A stretch of 64,000 nt of DNA from Paeniglutamicibacter psychrophenolicus. GTDB lineage: Bacteria > Actinomycetota > Actinomycetes > Actinomycetales > Micrococcaceae. Shown in pieces: positions 18,224 to 26,655 of this stretch. The position numbers were made by a program, and so were the translations under genes. The stretch is taken from the NCBI RefSeq assembly GCF_030812255.1, contig NZ_JAUSSH010000020.1:1-64000 (forward strand), given 5' to 3'. Numbering within the stretch: position 1 is the stretch's first letter; each line of letters begins with the position of its first letter. The notes beneath the pieces were generated by a model. It saw only the letters and a list, made by a program, of their open reading frames with translations, was not told the origin of the DNA and searched no databases.

Positions 18224-18784
18224 ATGGCAGCAAAGAACACCGTCCGGCCTCGCTTCACGGTTCCGGGCCTCTCCCTGCAGGACGGACAAAAGATCGCCGA
18301 GGTCCTGCAAACGAGGCTGCACTCGCTCAACGACCTGCAGCTCACCTTGAAGCATGCACACTGGAACGTGGTCGGCCGCGACTTCATTGGCGTACACCAG
18401 ATGCTGGATCCGCAGATTTTGCTGGTGCGGGCCATGATCGATGAAATCGCCGAACGCATTGCCACGCTGGGCATGTCGCCGAACGGGCTGCCCGGCGCGT
18501 TGGTCAAGGAGCGGGACTGGGACGACTATTCCATCGGCCGGGCCCAGACTGCGGAGCACCTGGCTGCCCTGGATCTCGTCTACAACGGGGTGATTTCCAG
18601 CCACCGGCAGGCCATCGAAAAAACCGGAAAGCTCGATCCGGTCACCGAGGACATGCTCATCACCCAATGCGCGCAGCTCGAACTCTTCCAATGGTTCATG
18701 CGCGCCCACTTGGAATACCCAAGCGGCGTGCTTGAACATGCCGGAGCCGAGACCGAAAAGACTGCAGCAAAGAAAACAAAGTAG
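18224..18784 (+). CDS. dps: Dps family DNA-binding ferritin-like protein
   Basis: Dps (186 residues) forms a 12-subunit shell that oxidises and stores iron with hydrogen peroxide and compacts DNA in starvation. The ferroxidase residues are visible in LKHAHWNVVGRDFIGVHQ, followed by the DEIAERIATLG helix. The C-terminus ends in a Lys-rich tail (TAAKKTK) of the type that binds DNA in mycobacterial Dps. GAAGGGG precedes the ATG at 18224; an upstream in-frame ATG at 18170 would lie inside the leader hairpin region and is rejected. It is followed after 53 bases by the GlsB-type gene, so both may be cotranscribed. Confidence 0.94.
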   Translation: MAAKNTVRPRFTVPGLSLQDGQKIAEVLQTRLHSLNDLQLTLKHAHWNVVGRDFIGVHQMLDPQILLVRAMIDEIAERIATLGMSPNGLPGALVKERDWDDYSIGRAQTAEHLAALDLVYNGVISSHRQAIEKTGKLDPVTEDMLITQCAQLELFQWFMRAHLEYPSGVLEHAGAETEKTAAKKTK

Positions 18785-18837
18785 CTGCGCCGCGGCTCGG
18801 CTGCCGCTGCGCCCAATGAATGGGTAGAGGAGAAATC

Positions 18838-19107
18838 ATGGGTTTCATCGGATGGATCATTCTTGGATTGATCGTCGGGGCCATCGTCAAGATGGTTCTT
18901 CCCGGAAGAGTCGGGGGCGGCTGGGTCACCAGCCTGATCCTCGGCGTGGTCGGTGCCGTCGTGGGCGGTTGGATCGGCGACGCGCTCTTCAACGACGGCG
19001 AGATGAGCTTCTGGAGCCTCGGCTCCTGGTTGCTGGCCATTCTTGGCGGGCTCATTGTGGCCGGTGTCTACGGAGCCATTACCGGACGCAACAAGGCTGC
19101 CACCTGA
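18838..19107 (+). CDS. GlsB/YeaQ/YmgE family stress membrane protein
   Basis: This 89-residue protein has three hydrophobic helices (about 3-20, 28-47 and 62-82) rich in Gly. It matches the GlsB/YeaQ/YmgE (transglycosylase-associated) family: MGFIGWIILGLIVGAIVK, then GGWVTSLILGVVGAVVGGW. The biochemical role is unknown, but members are induced by stress or stationary phase. AGAGGAGA lies six bases before the ATG. A strong hairpin follows 28 bases after the stop. Confidence 0.9.
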   Translation: MGFIGWIILGLIVGAIVKMVLPGRVGGGWVTSLILGVVGAVVGGWIGDALFNDGEMSFWSLGSWLLAILGGLIVAGVYGAITGRNKAAT

Positions 19108-19135
19108 TTTGCGGTCATTCTGTGCGTTGTGCGCC

Positions 19136-19165
19136 TGTGGCCCCGGTCTTCGGACCGGGGCCACA
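19136..19165 (+). terminator. intrinsic terminator-like hairpin
   Basis: TGTGGCCCCGGTC and its exact reverse complement form a 13-bp stem closed by a TTCG tetraloop, an exceptionally stable hairpin. It lies just downstream of the GlsB-type gene and probably ends the dps-glsB transcript. No T tract follows, as is common in actinobacteria. Confidence 0.8.
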
Positions 19166-19749
19166 GACATGGTCGGGTCCCGCCACGCGGCCATGCTCCG
19201 GTCGCGAAGAGCCCGTCGACCTTCGAATTCGGAAGTGGGACGCGGCACATGCCCGCCAGTTTTCAGACAATGCTGCGCGTAAGCGCCTCCTCGGGCAAAT
19301 GACGACCGAGGTTGCCCGGTCCGTGGCGTTGTGCCGACACCCGTCTCGGGGGCCCCTCGAATCCCTCGCCGACCGAATCGCCGGTGAAACTCTTGGGCAC
19401 GGCCGCGGGTGACGTCGTTTCCGCGCCGAGACCAGCGCCCTGGGCGGGGGCGCCTCGAAGGGGGTTTGCGAGCCGGCGCACGGGGCCCGGACGCCCTCCT
19501 GCCGCGGGGCGGTCTTTACCACGTTCAGCTCGGCTTGTTGCGGAAGAAGCAGCAGGCAGATGCCAGCGTGGGGGCGCCGCGTTCCGGAACGGCACAGGTG
19601 TTGGACTCGTCTCGGCAGCAACGGTTACCGGCTTTCCCGGCCCGACGTTCCGCGGGTCTGGCAGCGATCGGGAGCGGGACGGGTCCGGTGCAGCAACAGC
19701 TGCGAGGCCACCAACGCCGGTGGTGCCGAACGAGACTATGCTTGGTCGC
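19166..19749. other. intergenic, no gene seen
   Basis: No protein domain or RNA element was recognised. A TATGCT at 19737-19742 lies seven bases before the next start and could serve a leaderless transcript. Confidence 0.4.
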
Positions 19750-20364
19750 ATGACTGCTTCGTGGGATTCCTCACGTCAGGCCTTTGCCGACGCCACGCAG
19801 TGGTTCGTGCAAACGTCCGCCCTGGTGCGTGGACGCCGGGACCAGCCTGGCTTGGGCGAATGGGATGTCCGCGCGCTCGTCGGCCACACGAGCCGCGCGC
19901 TGCTGACGGTTGAGACATACCTGGCCCGCCCGGCCCAGGCCGTCGACGTGGCTTCCGCCGCAGAATACTTCCAGGCGACCTAGGCCGAAGCCGCCGGCCC
20001 AGACGTCGCAACGCGCGGACGCAATGCGGGGACCGCACTTGGCGCCGACCCCCAGGGCACGGTGGAGGAGATCGCCGCACGCGTCCTCAAACTGGTCGAT
20101 GCCCAGGAAGGCACCGAGCTAATCACAACGATCGCAGGTGGAATGAGGCTCCATGACTACCTGCCCAGCCGCACTTTCGAGTTGGCCGTGCACACGGCTG
20201 ATCTCCGCACGGCACTCGGATTGCCCGTCGAGATTCCCGACACTGCTGCAACGCAGGCACTCAGGATTGTCTCCGAACTCGCCGTGGCCGGGGGCCTGGC
20301 AGGGCCGATCCTTCTCGCCGCCACCGGCCGTTGCCACCTGCCGGCGGCCTTCACGGTGCTTTGA
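19750..20364 (+). pseudogene. maleylpyruvate isomerase/TIGR03086-like protein with in-frame TAG
   Basis: The first 77 codons read WDSSRQAFADATQWFVQT and LGEWDVRALVGHTSRALL, the conserved start of the mycothiol-dependent maleylpyruvate isomerase (DinB-like) superfamily. A TAG at 19981-19983 interrupts AEYFQAT-AEAAGPD. The same frame then continues without any shift through YLPSRTFELAVHTADL to a normal C-terminus LPAAFTVL. A single C-to-T change (CAG to TAG) explains it. A start at GTG 20062 would give only the second half. The gene is probably dead unless the stop is read through. Confidence 0.8.
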
Positions 20365-20917
20365 GACACAGGGTGCCCGTGCCCATTCACTTCAGGCGGC
20401 GTTCCAGAAGGATGCGGGCGGCTGAACGGCTGGGAGGCCCAGCAAGCCCTCCTGCTTGGGCAAGGTGCCCTTGACGTTGGCATGGAGAAGCAAGCGACCG
20501 GCCTCGGCCCGGTCTTGACGACATTTGGGGTCCTGCCATGCTGGTTCTGCCCGACCCCGGATTCGTTCGCGGGCCTCGGCACCCTGGCGCGAGCGATTGT
20601 GGGCAGGTCCGTGGCGGTCGGTTCTGGTCACCTGGAGGCCCCGCGCCAGCATGCAGACAGCCAGGACCAGGTGCAGCCAGTTGCCGGCGGCTTTCTTCCT
20701 GCAGGCCGGGCTCGACCGTCGGGGAGCGGGCCGTCGGTCCTCGAGCTGCCGCCGCTCGCTGAAGGCACGGTTTCGGGAACGGGTCTGCAAACCCCCGTGA
20801 AACGCGCCCCGGGCTCGCAGGGAATTGTTCCTGGAGACCGGCAAGGCCCCCGCGGGACAGCCGCCTCACAGCCGGCTGTCCGCGGTCCCCGGGCCGCGGC
20901 GTGGGCATGCAGAAGCC
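20365..20917. other. intergenic, no gene seen
   Basis: About 550 bases without a recognisable gene on either strand. The long overlapping open frames here show no domain and are attributed to base composition. Confidence 0.4.
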
Positions 20918-20946
20918 TTGGCGGCACGGCGCCGGGACAGTAGCGT
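20918..20946 (+). promoter_or_regulatory. promoter of the 21008 operon
   Basis: TTGGCG (20918-20923) and TAGCGT (20941-20946) are separated by 17 bases. The hexamer TAGCGT is shared with the dps, 23227, 45562 and 52194 promoters. Confidence 0.6.
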
Positions 20947-20977
20947 GGGTTCCACGCATGCAGAATGCGTGGAACCC
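20947..20977 (+). other. perfect 13-bp hairpin at predicted transcript start
   Basis: GGGTTCCACGCAT and ATGCGTGGAACCC pair perfectly around a 5-base loop. The hairpin begins right after the -10 box and ends 30 bases before the TTG start. It could be a DNA operator for a dimeric repressor or a structured mRNA 5' end. Confidence 0.7.
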
Positions 20978-21007
20978 GTACCGCACGAAGAAACGAGGAA
21001 GCACGAC

Positions 21008-21295
21008 TTGTCAACGACACCACGCAAGGAAGAACTCGTTCAGGCCGGGCAGACCCCCCAGGGTGCCCGGGACGCATCCGGCGGCAAAGCGACCGCCGAT
21101 GGCACCGTCGATCCATTCCAGGACCCCGAGATGCTGGCCGCTCGGCTGCCAGATGGCGAGGCCCTGGTTCCCGGGGCCGCAGATGGCTCCGGTTCCGACG
21201 GGTCCGACACGGACCGGTTCGCAGCGGATCGGCCCGCCGGCAGCCCGGGATCCAATTCCGCCGACGAGGACGCGGACCGATTCGACGCTGGATAG
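21008..21295 (+). CDS. acidic, probably disordered protein
   Basis: This 95-residue hydrophilic protein begins with TTG at 21008 (STTPRKEELVQAGQTPQG), with GAGGAAG seven bases upstream. It is rich in Asp, Gly, Ser and Ala (DGSGSDGSDTDRFAADRPAG) and has no predicted fold. The promoter and hairpin immediately upstream support this start over the longer open frame. Its stop is only four bases before the next ATG, so it is cotranscribed with the membrane protein at 21300. The function is unknown. Confidence 0.7.
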   Translation: MSTTPRKEELVQAGQTPQGARDASGGKATADGTVDPFQDPEMLAARLPDGEALVPGAADGSGSDGSDTDRFAADRPAGSPGSNSADEDADRFDAG

Positions 21296-21299
21296 TCCG

Positions 21300-22418
21300 A
21301 TGCCCACCGTACCGGGAGGAAAAATCGTGGTCGGGCTCATCGCCGATCCCGGCCTGCCGCTGTCGTTGGCCCTGGGACTGAAGACATCCATTCCCGCAAC
21401 CCTGGAACGCGAACTCGACTCCGGCATGCCCTGGGAAGTGGAAGTCAAGGAATTCTCCCTGCCACTGGACGACCAAGGGGAAGTGGAGCTCAATGCCCAT
21501 TCGGGCCGGCTGCGCGAACTGAACGGATGGGACTACCTGGTCTACCTGACCGACCTGCCCAAGTTCGAGAACGGGGAACCCTTGGCCACCGGCCTCAACG
21601 CCGGATACGGCTCCGCGGTCGTCGTCCTGCCGGCACTGGGATTTGTCCGCAGCAACCGCCTTCGCCGCGCCGTGGTGCAGGCGCTGGCCTCCCTGCACGG
21701 GGTCAAGGATCCGTATCTTGATGCTGATGGCCGGCTGGATCCCCAGGCGGACCCGTTCTCCGTCGAACGCCGGATCGAGCCCGCCGACGCGGGCGAGGAT
21801 GCCTTTCAGACCAACAAGGGGTTGCGGGGCCGACTCCTGCTGCTGGTGGGCATGGTGCGCAGCAACCAGCCGTGGCGGCTGGTGCCGCGGCTGTCGTCGG
21901 CCATGGCCGCGGCGCTGGCCACCGGCGCATTCGGCGTTTTCTACACCAGCATCTGGAGCATGGCGGACTACCTGCCGCCCCAACGCCTGGCCACCATCAG
22001 CGTGCTTTCGATATTGGTCATGGGCAGTTGGCTCGTGTTGCACAACGGGCTGTGGGAGACCCCTGTCGGGGCCCGCCACACCGAAAAACGCGTGGTGTAC
22101 AACGTGGCGACGCTGGCAACCATCTTCCTGGCCATCCTGTTGATGTATCTGGCCCTTTTTGCCATCATCCTTGTCGGGGCCCTGGTCATCATCGACGCCC
22201 GTTTCCTGGCCATCGAACTGGGCCACGACGTCGGTTTCGGGGAGTATGTGAACCTGTCCTGGCTGGCGTCGTCGCTGGGCACCATTGCCGGTGCCGTCGG
22301 GTCGAGTCTCGACGATGAGCAATCCGTACGCAAGGCGACATTCAGTCGCCGGGAATATGACCGGCGGCAAATAACCCTGGACGAGGACACGGAACATGAG
22401 GCTGCCAGGGATGACTAG
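21300..22418 (+). CDS. membrane protein of unknown function
   Basis: This 372-residue protein has two parts. Residues 1-175 form a soluble alpha/beta-looking region (KIVVGLIADPGLPLSLALGL, then WDYLVYLTDLP) and an amphipathic stretch. Residues 185-330 hold about four transmembrane helices, including MAAALATGAFGVFYTSIWSM and IFLAILLMYLALFAIILVGA. A charged tail follows (REYDRRQITLDEDTEHE). I cannot assign a family. The start at 21300, four bases after the preceding stop, gives the first structured sequence; upstream residues in the frame are Pro/Arg-rich noise. The soluble domain is probably cytoplasmic, suggesting a sensor or regulator. Confidence 0.8.
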   Translation: MPTVPGGKIVVGLIADPGLPLSLALGLKTSIPATLERELDSGMPWEVEVKEFSLPLDDQGEVELNAHSGRLRELNGWDYLVYLTDLPKFENGEPLATGLNAGYGSAVVVLPALGFVRSNRLRRAVVQALASLHGVKDPYLDADGRLDPQADPFSVERRIEPADAGEDAFQTNKGLRGRLLLLVGMVRSNQPWRLVPRLSSAMAAALATGAFGVFYTSIWSMADYLPPQRLATISVLSILVMGSWLVLHNGLWETPVGARHTEKRVVYNVATLATIFLAILLMYLALFAIILVGALVIIDARFLAIELGHDVGFGEYVNLSWLASSLGTIAGAVGSSLDDEQSVRKATFSRREYDRRQITLDEDTEHEAARDD

Positions 22419-22563
22419 CCCAGGGGACCGCCGGGGCGGCACGGTTCCGGCAGCGGGACGGCGAACCGCCCGCAACGTTCCCGCCCGGAGCCTGACTGGA
22501 CTTGGAGCAAGCGAAGCGCACACACAAGCGAAACACACAAGTGAAACACAAGGGAGAACAACC

Positions 22564-22812
22564 ATGAAACTGCTAGCCAAGGTACTCGGAACGGCGGTCT
22601 CGATCGCGGCCGGACTTCTCGGAGCCAAACTCATCGGCAGCATCTGGAAGGGTGCCACCGGAGAAAATCCGCCCACGCCGGCCAATCCGGAGGTCCAGCA
22701 ACGGGCAACCCTGGGCAAGGCCCTGGCGTTCGCGGCAATCTCGGGCGCCAGCGCTGCCATCATCCAGGCCATGACCAAGCGCTGGACCGGGAAGCTGTCC
22801 CACAAAGGGTAG
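22564..22812 (+). CDS. DUF4235 small membrane protein
   Basis: The 82-residue protein has a hydrophobic N-terminal helix (KVLGTAVSIAAGLLGAKLIG) and a second near 50-68 (ALAFAAISGASAAIIQAM), with WKGATGENPPTP between them. This is the DUF4235 pattern common in actinobacteria, of unknown function. AAGGGAGA lies seven bases before the ATG. A weak hairpin (22818-22839) follows the stop. Confidence 0.85.
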   Translation: MKLLAKVLGTAVSIAAGLLGAKLIGSIWKGATGENPPTPANPEVQQRATLGKALAFAAISGASAAIIQAMTKRWTGKLSHKG

Positions 22813-22878
22813 CGCGCCGCCTGCAACCACCGGCAGGCGACGCTGCACCGGAACCACACCAGAGAAAGGAAACACACC

Positions 22879-23097
22879 ATGGGACACCAAGGAAACCAAG
22901 GCCGCGGCGGACCGGGACAGGAACCGCCGCCGCCGAAGAACAACAAGGCGGCCGAAAAATCCGCCCGTCCGGACACCGACGATGTGCCGTCGACGGAGGA
23001 AGAAATCAAGCCGGGCCTGAACCAGGACACCTCCCCGGGTGCTCCCTTCTCGTCCGAGCCGCGGGACGAGGCAGCCGGGTCGGCAGGGCGCCAGTAG
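22879..23097 (+). CDS. short hydrophilic, probably disordered protein
   Basis: This 72-residue product is rich in Gly, Pro, Glu and Lys (GQEPPPPKNNKAAEKSARPD) with no hydrophobic segment. AGAAAGGAAA precedes the ATG, and the gene is spaced like an operon member after the DUF4235 gene (66 bases). No family is recognised; it resembles the other short polar proteins of this island in composition. Confidence 0.65.
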   Translation: MGHQGNQGRGGPGQEPPPPKNNKAAEKSARPDTDDVPSTEEEIKPGLNQDTSPGAPFSSEPRDEAAGSAGRQ

Positions 23098-23147
23098 GCA
23101 CCGCCCGCCGTTGCGCCAAGGCCGCCCCGGTGCTCGATGCGGATTCG

Positions 23148-23177
23148 TTGCCAAGGGCCCGTGGTGTGTCGTAGCGT
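23148..23177 (+). promoter_or_regulatory. promoter of the YghA-type SDR
   Basis: TTGCCA (23148-23153) and TAGCGT (23172-23177) are 18 bases apart and lie about 50 bases upstream of the ATG at 23227. The same box pair occurs at 45477-45506. Confidence 0.6.
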
Positions 23178-23226
23178 AAAAAACACGACCCGAATCGTCC
23201 ATGCCAAGGCAACTGGAGGAACGCAC

Positions 23227-24144
23227 ATGCAAGACCCCAGCATCCCGGATTCCGACGACCAGCTGTCGCTGGACAATCCGGTCAAGCGCCACCCGAAGAT
23301 ATCCCCGCCGAAACAGGACCAGCCCGAGCCGGGCCTCGACGCGAAGCTCGAGCCCCGGGCAGACCACGGCGAGGAGTCCTACGTCGGCACCGGAAGGCTC
23401 AAGGGCCGCAAGGCACTGGTCACCGGCGGGGACTCGGGCATCGGCGCCGCCGTGGCCATTGCCTTCGCCCGGGAAGGCGCGGACGTGGCCATCGCCTACC
23501 TGCCCGCGGAGGAAGAAGACGCACGCAAGGTCATCTCGGTGATCGAGGCCGAAGGCCGGGTGGGCATCGGCCTGCCCGGAGACCTGCTGGGCGCGGGGTA
23601 CCGCAATTCGCTGGTCGACCAGGCAGCGGAGAAACTGGGCGGACTGGATATCCTGGTGAACAATGCCGGGAAGCAGATTGCCGTCGACAAGCTCGAGGAC
23701 CTGGACGACGAACAGGTCATGCAGACGTTCCAGGTCAATATCCTGGCGATGTTTTCCTTGACCCGTGCGGCCCTGAGGCATTTTCCGGACGGGGCCAGCG
23801 TCATCAACACGACCTCGGTCCAGGCCTACGATCCCTCACCCACTCTCCTGGACTACGCCTCGACCAAGGCGGCGATCAATGCCTTCACCAAGGGGCTGGC
23901 CGTGCAGCTGGCACCGCGTGGCATCCGCGTCAACGCCGTGGCTCCGGGACCGATCTGGACCCCGCTGCAGGTGTCGGACGGCCAGCCAAAGGACAAGCTG
24001 CCCAAGTTCGGGCACAACGTGCCGCTGGGACGTGCCGGACAGCCGGTCGAGCTGGCCCCTGCCTATGTCTTTTTGGCTTCGGCCGAATCCAGCTACGTCG
24101 TGGGGGAAACCCTGAATGTCAACGGCGGCAAGTCGACTCCCTGA
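23227..24144 (+). CDS. YghA-type SDR oxidoreductase
   Basis: This 305-residue NAD(P)-dependent oxidoreductase has an extended N-terminus (about 55 residues, [17 protein letters not shown]) typical of the YghA/general-stress SDR group. The Rossmann motif [11 protein letters not shown], the structural NNAG and the catalytic Ser...Tyr-Lys ([17 protein letters not shown]) are all present, as is the [14 protein letters not shown] segment. The physiological substrate is unknown; family members are often induced by osmotic or oxidative stress. GGAGGAA lies six bases before the ATG. Confidence 0.9.
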   Translation: MQDPSIPDSDDQLSLDNPVKRHPKISPPKQDQPEPGLDAKLEPRADHGEESYVGTGRLKGRKALVTGGDSGIGAAVAIAFAREGADVAIAYLPAEEEDARKVISVIEAEGRVGIGLPGDLLGAGYRNSLVDQAAEKLGGLDILVNNAGKQIAVDKLEDLDDEQVMQTFQVNILAMFSLTRAALRHFPDGASVINTTSVQAYDPSPTLLDYASTKAAINAFTKGLAVQLAPRGIRVNAVAPGPIWTPLQVSDGQPKDKLPKFGHNVPLGRAGQPVELAPAYVFLASAESSYVVGETLNVNGGKSTP

Positions 24145-24207
24145 GGAGCCTTCACACCCAGCGGCCCGGCGCCACCCGGGAGCCAAGAAAAGATCGGAGA
24201 GGACCCG

Positions 24208-24423
24208 ATGGGCGAGAAATCCATCCCCGAGAAGAACCAGAAAATGGGCAAAGGGGGAAACGAGGAGGAAGACCAGGCCAAGGGCCCCGACGCATCCTCC
24301 ACCTCCAACCCAGACCCCGTGGAGCAGAAAATCACCGGCCTGGAACCGGGCGGAGGCGTTCCTCCCGGGGAAACGCCCCCGGGCGAAGGATCCATGAGCC
24401 ATGACCAGGGGCACGACGAGTAA
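24208..24423 (+). CDS. short hydrophilic, probably disordered protein
   Basis: The 71-residue protein (KSIPEKNQKMGKGGNEEED) contains no hydrophobic segment and is rich in Gly, Pro and Glu. GGAGAGGA precedes the ATG at a good distance. It follows the SDR by 63 bases and is probably in the same transcript. No family is recognised. Confidence 0.65.
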   Translation: MGEKSIPEKNQKMGKGGNEEEDQAKGPDASSTSNPDPVEQKITGLEPGGGVPPGETPPGEGSMSHDQGHDE

Positions 24424-24968
24424 CCTGGACCTGGCTCCGAGCCGGAGTTCCACATTGCTGGCGCCGCGTGGAGCCGCGCCATGGCCGGCGGCCTTTGCCC
24501 GTCCGGCACGCTGTATGGCTTGCGGACCCGCCGGGCTTCTCCCGGTGTCCGTCGGACCACGGTTCCGCGTACGGCCGGAAGGCGAAAAGCGGTCCGGTGC
24601 CGGGGCGGTATGCCTCTGCCACGGGGTCCAGGGGACTTTGATACCTGGCCCCCGGCGTCCACCTGCGCCGGGTGCACTCCCGGTGTCCGCGGGGGGAGAA
24701 GCGCCGCAGGTCCCTCCCGGTGCCACGTCTCCTCCACGTCAATGGACGGCAGCGGCCGGCGGGGTGGACCGGCGCGGCCGGTGTGGTGCACCTGCCGTTG
24801 TGCCGTCGCTGGCCTTTTCGACCACGCTGTCCGACTGGTTGTTGGCCCCAGCGGGCTTCTCCGGGGGGACAGGGCTGTTGGGCATCCCGTCCCACGATTG
24901 TGAGGTTCCGCGTGGATCGCGGGGATTTGCAGCGTGCCGGGGCCCGGCACGCTGGTATGGACATGTGG
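24424..24968. other. intergenic, no gene seen
   Basis: About 545 GC-rich bases between convergent genes. No frame has a recognisable domain, and no clear terminator hairpin was seen. Confidence 0.4.
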
Positions 24969-25451
24969 TCATCCGGGTTCGGGCTCTTCGGGGGAACCGT
25001 CCGATGGCGCGTGATCCTTGGCGAAGAAAGAGATCTTGCCATTGGGTTCGAGCACCGCAAGGTCGATGTCCGAGAGATTCCGGAATCCCTGTCCACGCGC
25101 AGCGGACATCAGATCGTTCGAGCCCATCCGTTCGGCACGCAACGCCTTGGTGTCCGGGCGGCCTTCGTGCAAGATGACCACGGGAGCCCCGTGGACCAGT
25201 CGACTGAGGTTGGGCCAGCGTGCATTTGCCCAACCCAACAGCACCGTCAGCAACGCCATGGTGCCAACGGCCATCAGCCCCCCTGCCACGGAATGGTCTT
25301 CTTGGGTGATGCCCTGCTGGACGAGGTCGCCCATGGTGATGAACAGCAATAGTTCGAACGAACTCAGTTCACCCAGCGTTGATCGTCCCACGGCCCGGGT
25401 AATGAGCCAGAGCACCAGGAATGTCACTGCAGCGCGAAGTACGATTTCCAT
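24969..25451 (-). CDS. DUF421 (YetF-like) membrane protein
   Basis: This 160-residue protein matches DUF421/YetF: three N-terminal transmembrane helices (about 1-80) with GRSTLGELSSFELLLFITMG, then a cytoplasmic domain with VVILHEGRPDTKALRAERMG. The DUF421 function is unknown; the Bacillus members YetF and YrbG lie in stress or sporulation contexts. The ATG at 25451 shares its A with the TAA stop of the upstream gene (TAATG), indicating translational coupling. A longer frame starting five codons upstream lacks this logic. Confidence 0.88.
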   Translation of the reverse strand: MEIVLRAAVTFLVLWLITRAVGRSTLGELSSFELLLFITMGDLVQQGITQEDHSVAGGLMAVGTMALLTVLLGWANARWPNLSRLVHGAPVVILHEGRPDTKALRAERMGSNDLMSAARGQGFRNLSDIDLAVLEPNGKISFFAKDHAPSDGSPEEPEPG

Positions 25452-25999
25452 TAGAACACCTTCCAAAGCCTCAGTTTCGTGGATGCCACCAGATCGCCGT
25501 CGATGTAGACCTGGACATTCCCGTGGGCCCGCAGGTCGCTGTCTTCACTGACCGTGCCGTCGATGTCCAGGCGGAAAGTCTTTTCATCGGATGCGTCGTA
25601 ATCGAGCACGAGCAGGTGTCCGTCGCTGCTTTCCCCGTCCGGAGCGGGGGAAATGCCATACGTCGTGAAGGCATCCAGGTAGTCCTGCTCCACTTTGACG
25701 GTGATCGGGCCGGAGATCTTCTGCGCCGCGTGCAACGTGACGGTGATCTTCCCGTCCATGCCCGCCCTGCTGGTCCGCGGGGCGGAGACAGTGAGCTCGT
25801 AGCCCGGGGAACCGCCCGTGGAGGTGGTGTCCATGCCGAAGACATTGGCGAGGGATGCCAAGACGAACAGCGCCACGAGTGTCAGGATGATGCGACGGCC
25901 GATGCGCCCGCCCTTGTCATAGCCGGAATCAACCACATCGAAGAACGTCGAGCCGTCGGATGGATCCGCTGTTTCCGGGGGATCGAAGTCCTTGTCCAT
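25451..25999 (-). CDS. membrane-anchored protein partnered with DUF421
   Basis: The 182-residue product has an acidic cytoplasmic head (about 1-32), one transmembrane helix (IILTLVALFVLASLANVFGM, about 37-56) and a beta-rich outer domain (about 65-182, ending STKLRLWKVF). No named family is recognised. TAATG coupling to the DUF421 gene suggests the two form a membrane complex. A TAGGAT lies five bases before the ATG and could act as a -10 box for a near-leaderless transcript. Confidence 0.75.
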   Translation of the reverse strand: MDKDFDPPETADPSDGSTFFDVVDSGYDKGGRIGRRIILTLVALFVLASLANVFGMDTTSTGGSPGYELTVSAPRTSRAGMDGKITVTLHAAQKISGPITVKVEQDYLDAFTTYGISPAPDGESSDGHLLVLDYDASDEKTFRLDIDGTVSEDSDLRAHGNVQVYIDGDLVASTKLRLWKVF

Positions 26000-26655
26000 G
26001 ACTCATCCTAACCATGCCTCCACGCCCGAGCGGATCCTTCGGCGGGTGGCTGTTGCCGTCGGCCTGCTCGGAAGTTCATCCGACTGCGGCTTTTCCCGCC
26101 GCATGTGCCACGAAGACCTGCGTCCGGAATCGCGAATCCAGGTGGCACCGTGCCGCCCCGATGTCGCGGGGTCTTGGAACAGTGCCGCTCATGGAATCGG
26201 GCGGAATTTAATAGCGCAGGGATGGGCAAGCCGGCGTAGGGCAGACGGGACTGTCGATGATCTCTTGACATGTGTAAGTTGAGGCAGACGATTCCGGCTG
26301 GTTTTACATAGGGGCAACCACCTATTCGGTGGCCCAATCAACGGGGGTCGGTTTCGGTGTGGTGATCGCCAATTTGTGCATGGTCCTCGAATTGAACCTA
26401 TCAGCTGACGGCCACTGAAATTGACCAGTGGCGGCATCTTGCGCAATGTCGGACACAGTGGAAAATGGCCTGTGGCGACAGGGCGTTGAGCGGCCGTTCG
26501 GGCGCTGTGCTGATGGTCTTCGGCTTCCTGGGCCATCGTGGGGTCCCGAGCTGTCCCAGCCTCCTCGCCAAGTTGCCCTTGGCGCACAAGCGGTCCGTCC
26601 CGGCCCATGAATGGGCAGGGCCGGACTGCGTGTGGTTGGGATCCTGGTTTGTTTT
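26000..26655. other. intergenic, no gene seen
   Basis: About 650 bases with GC content visibly lower than its surroundings from about 26200 to 26500. No domain, tRNA or insertion-sequence end was recognised. It may be a relic of inserted DNA. Confidence 0.4.

Noticed and set aside
22818-22839. Terminator after the DUF4235 gene
   Set aside because: Only a 7-bp stem with an 8-base loop; too weak to list as a separate feature.
20628-23285. An 885-codon minus-strand open frame
   Set aside because: It is antisense to the 21300 membrane protein and DUF4235 genes, which have real domains and ribosome sites.
26250-26420. tRNA or IS remnant in the lower-GC gap
   Set aside because: No cloverleaf, terminal inverted repeat or transposase fragment could be identified.
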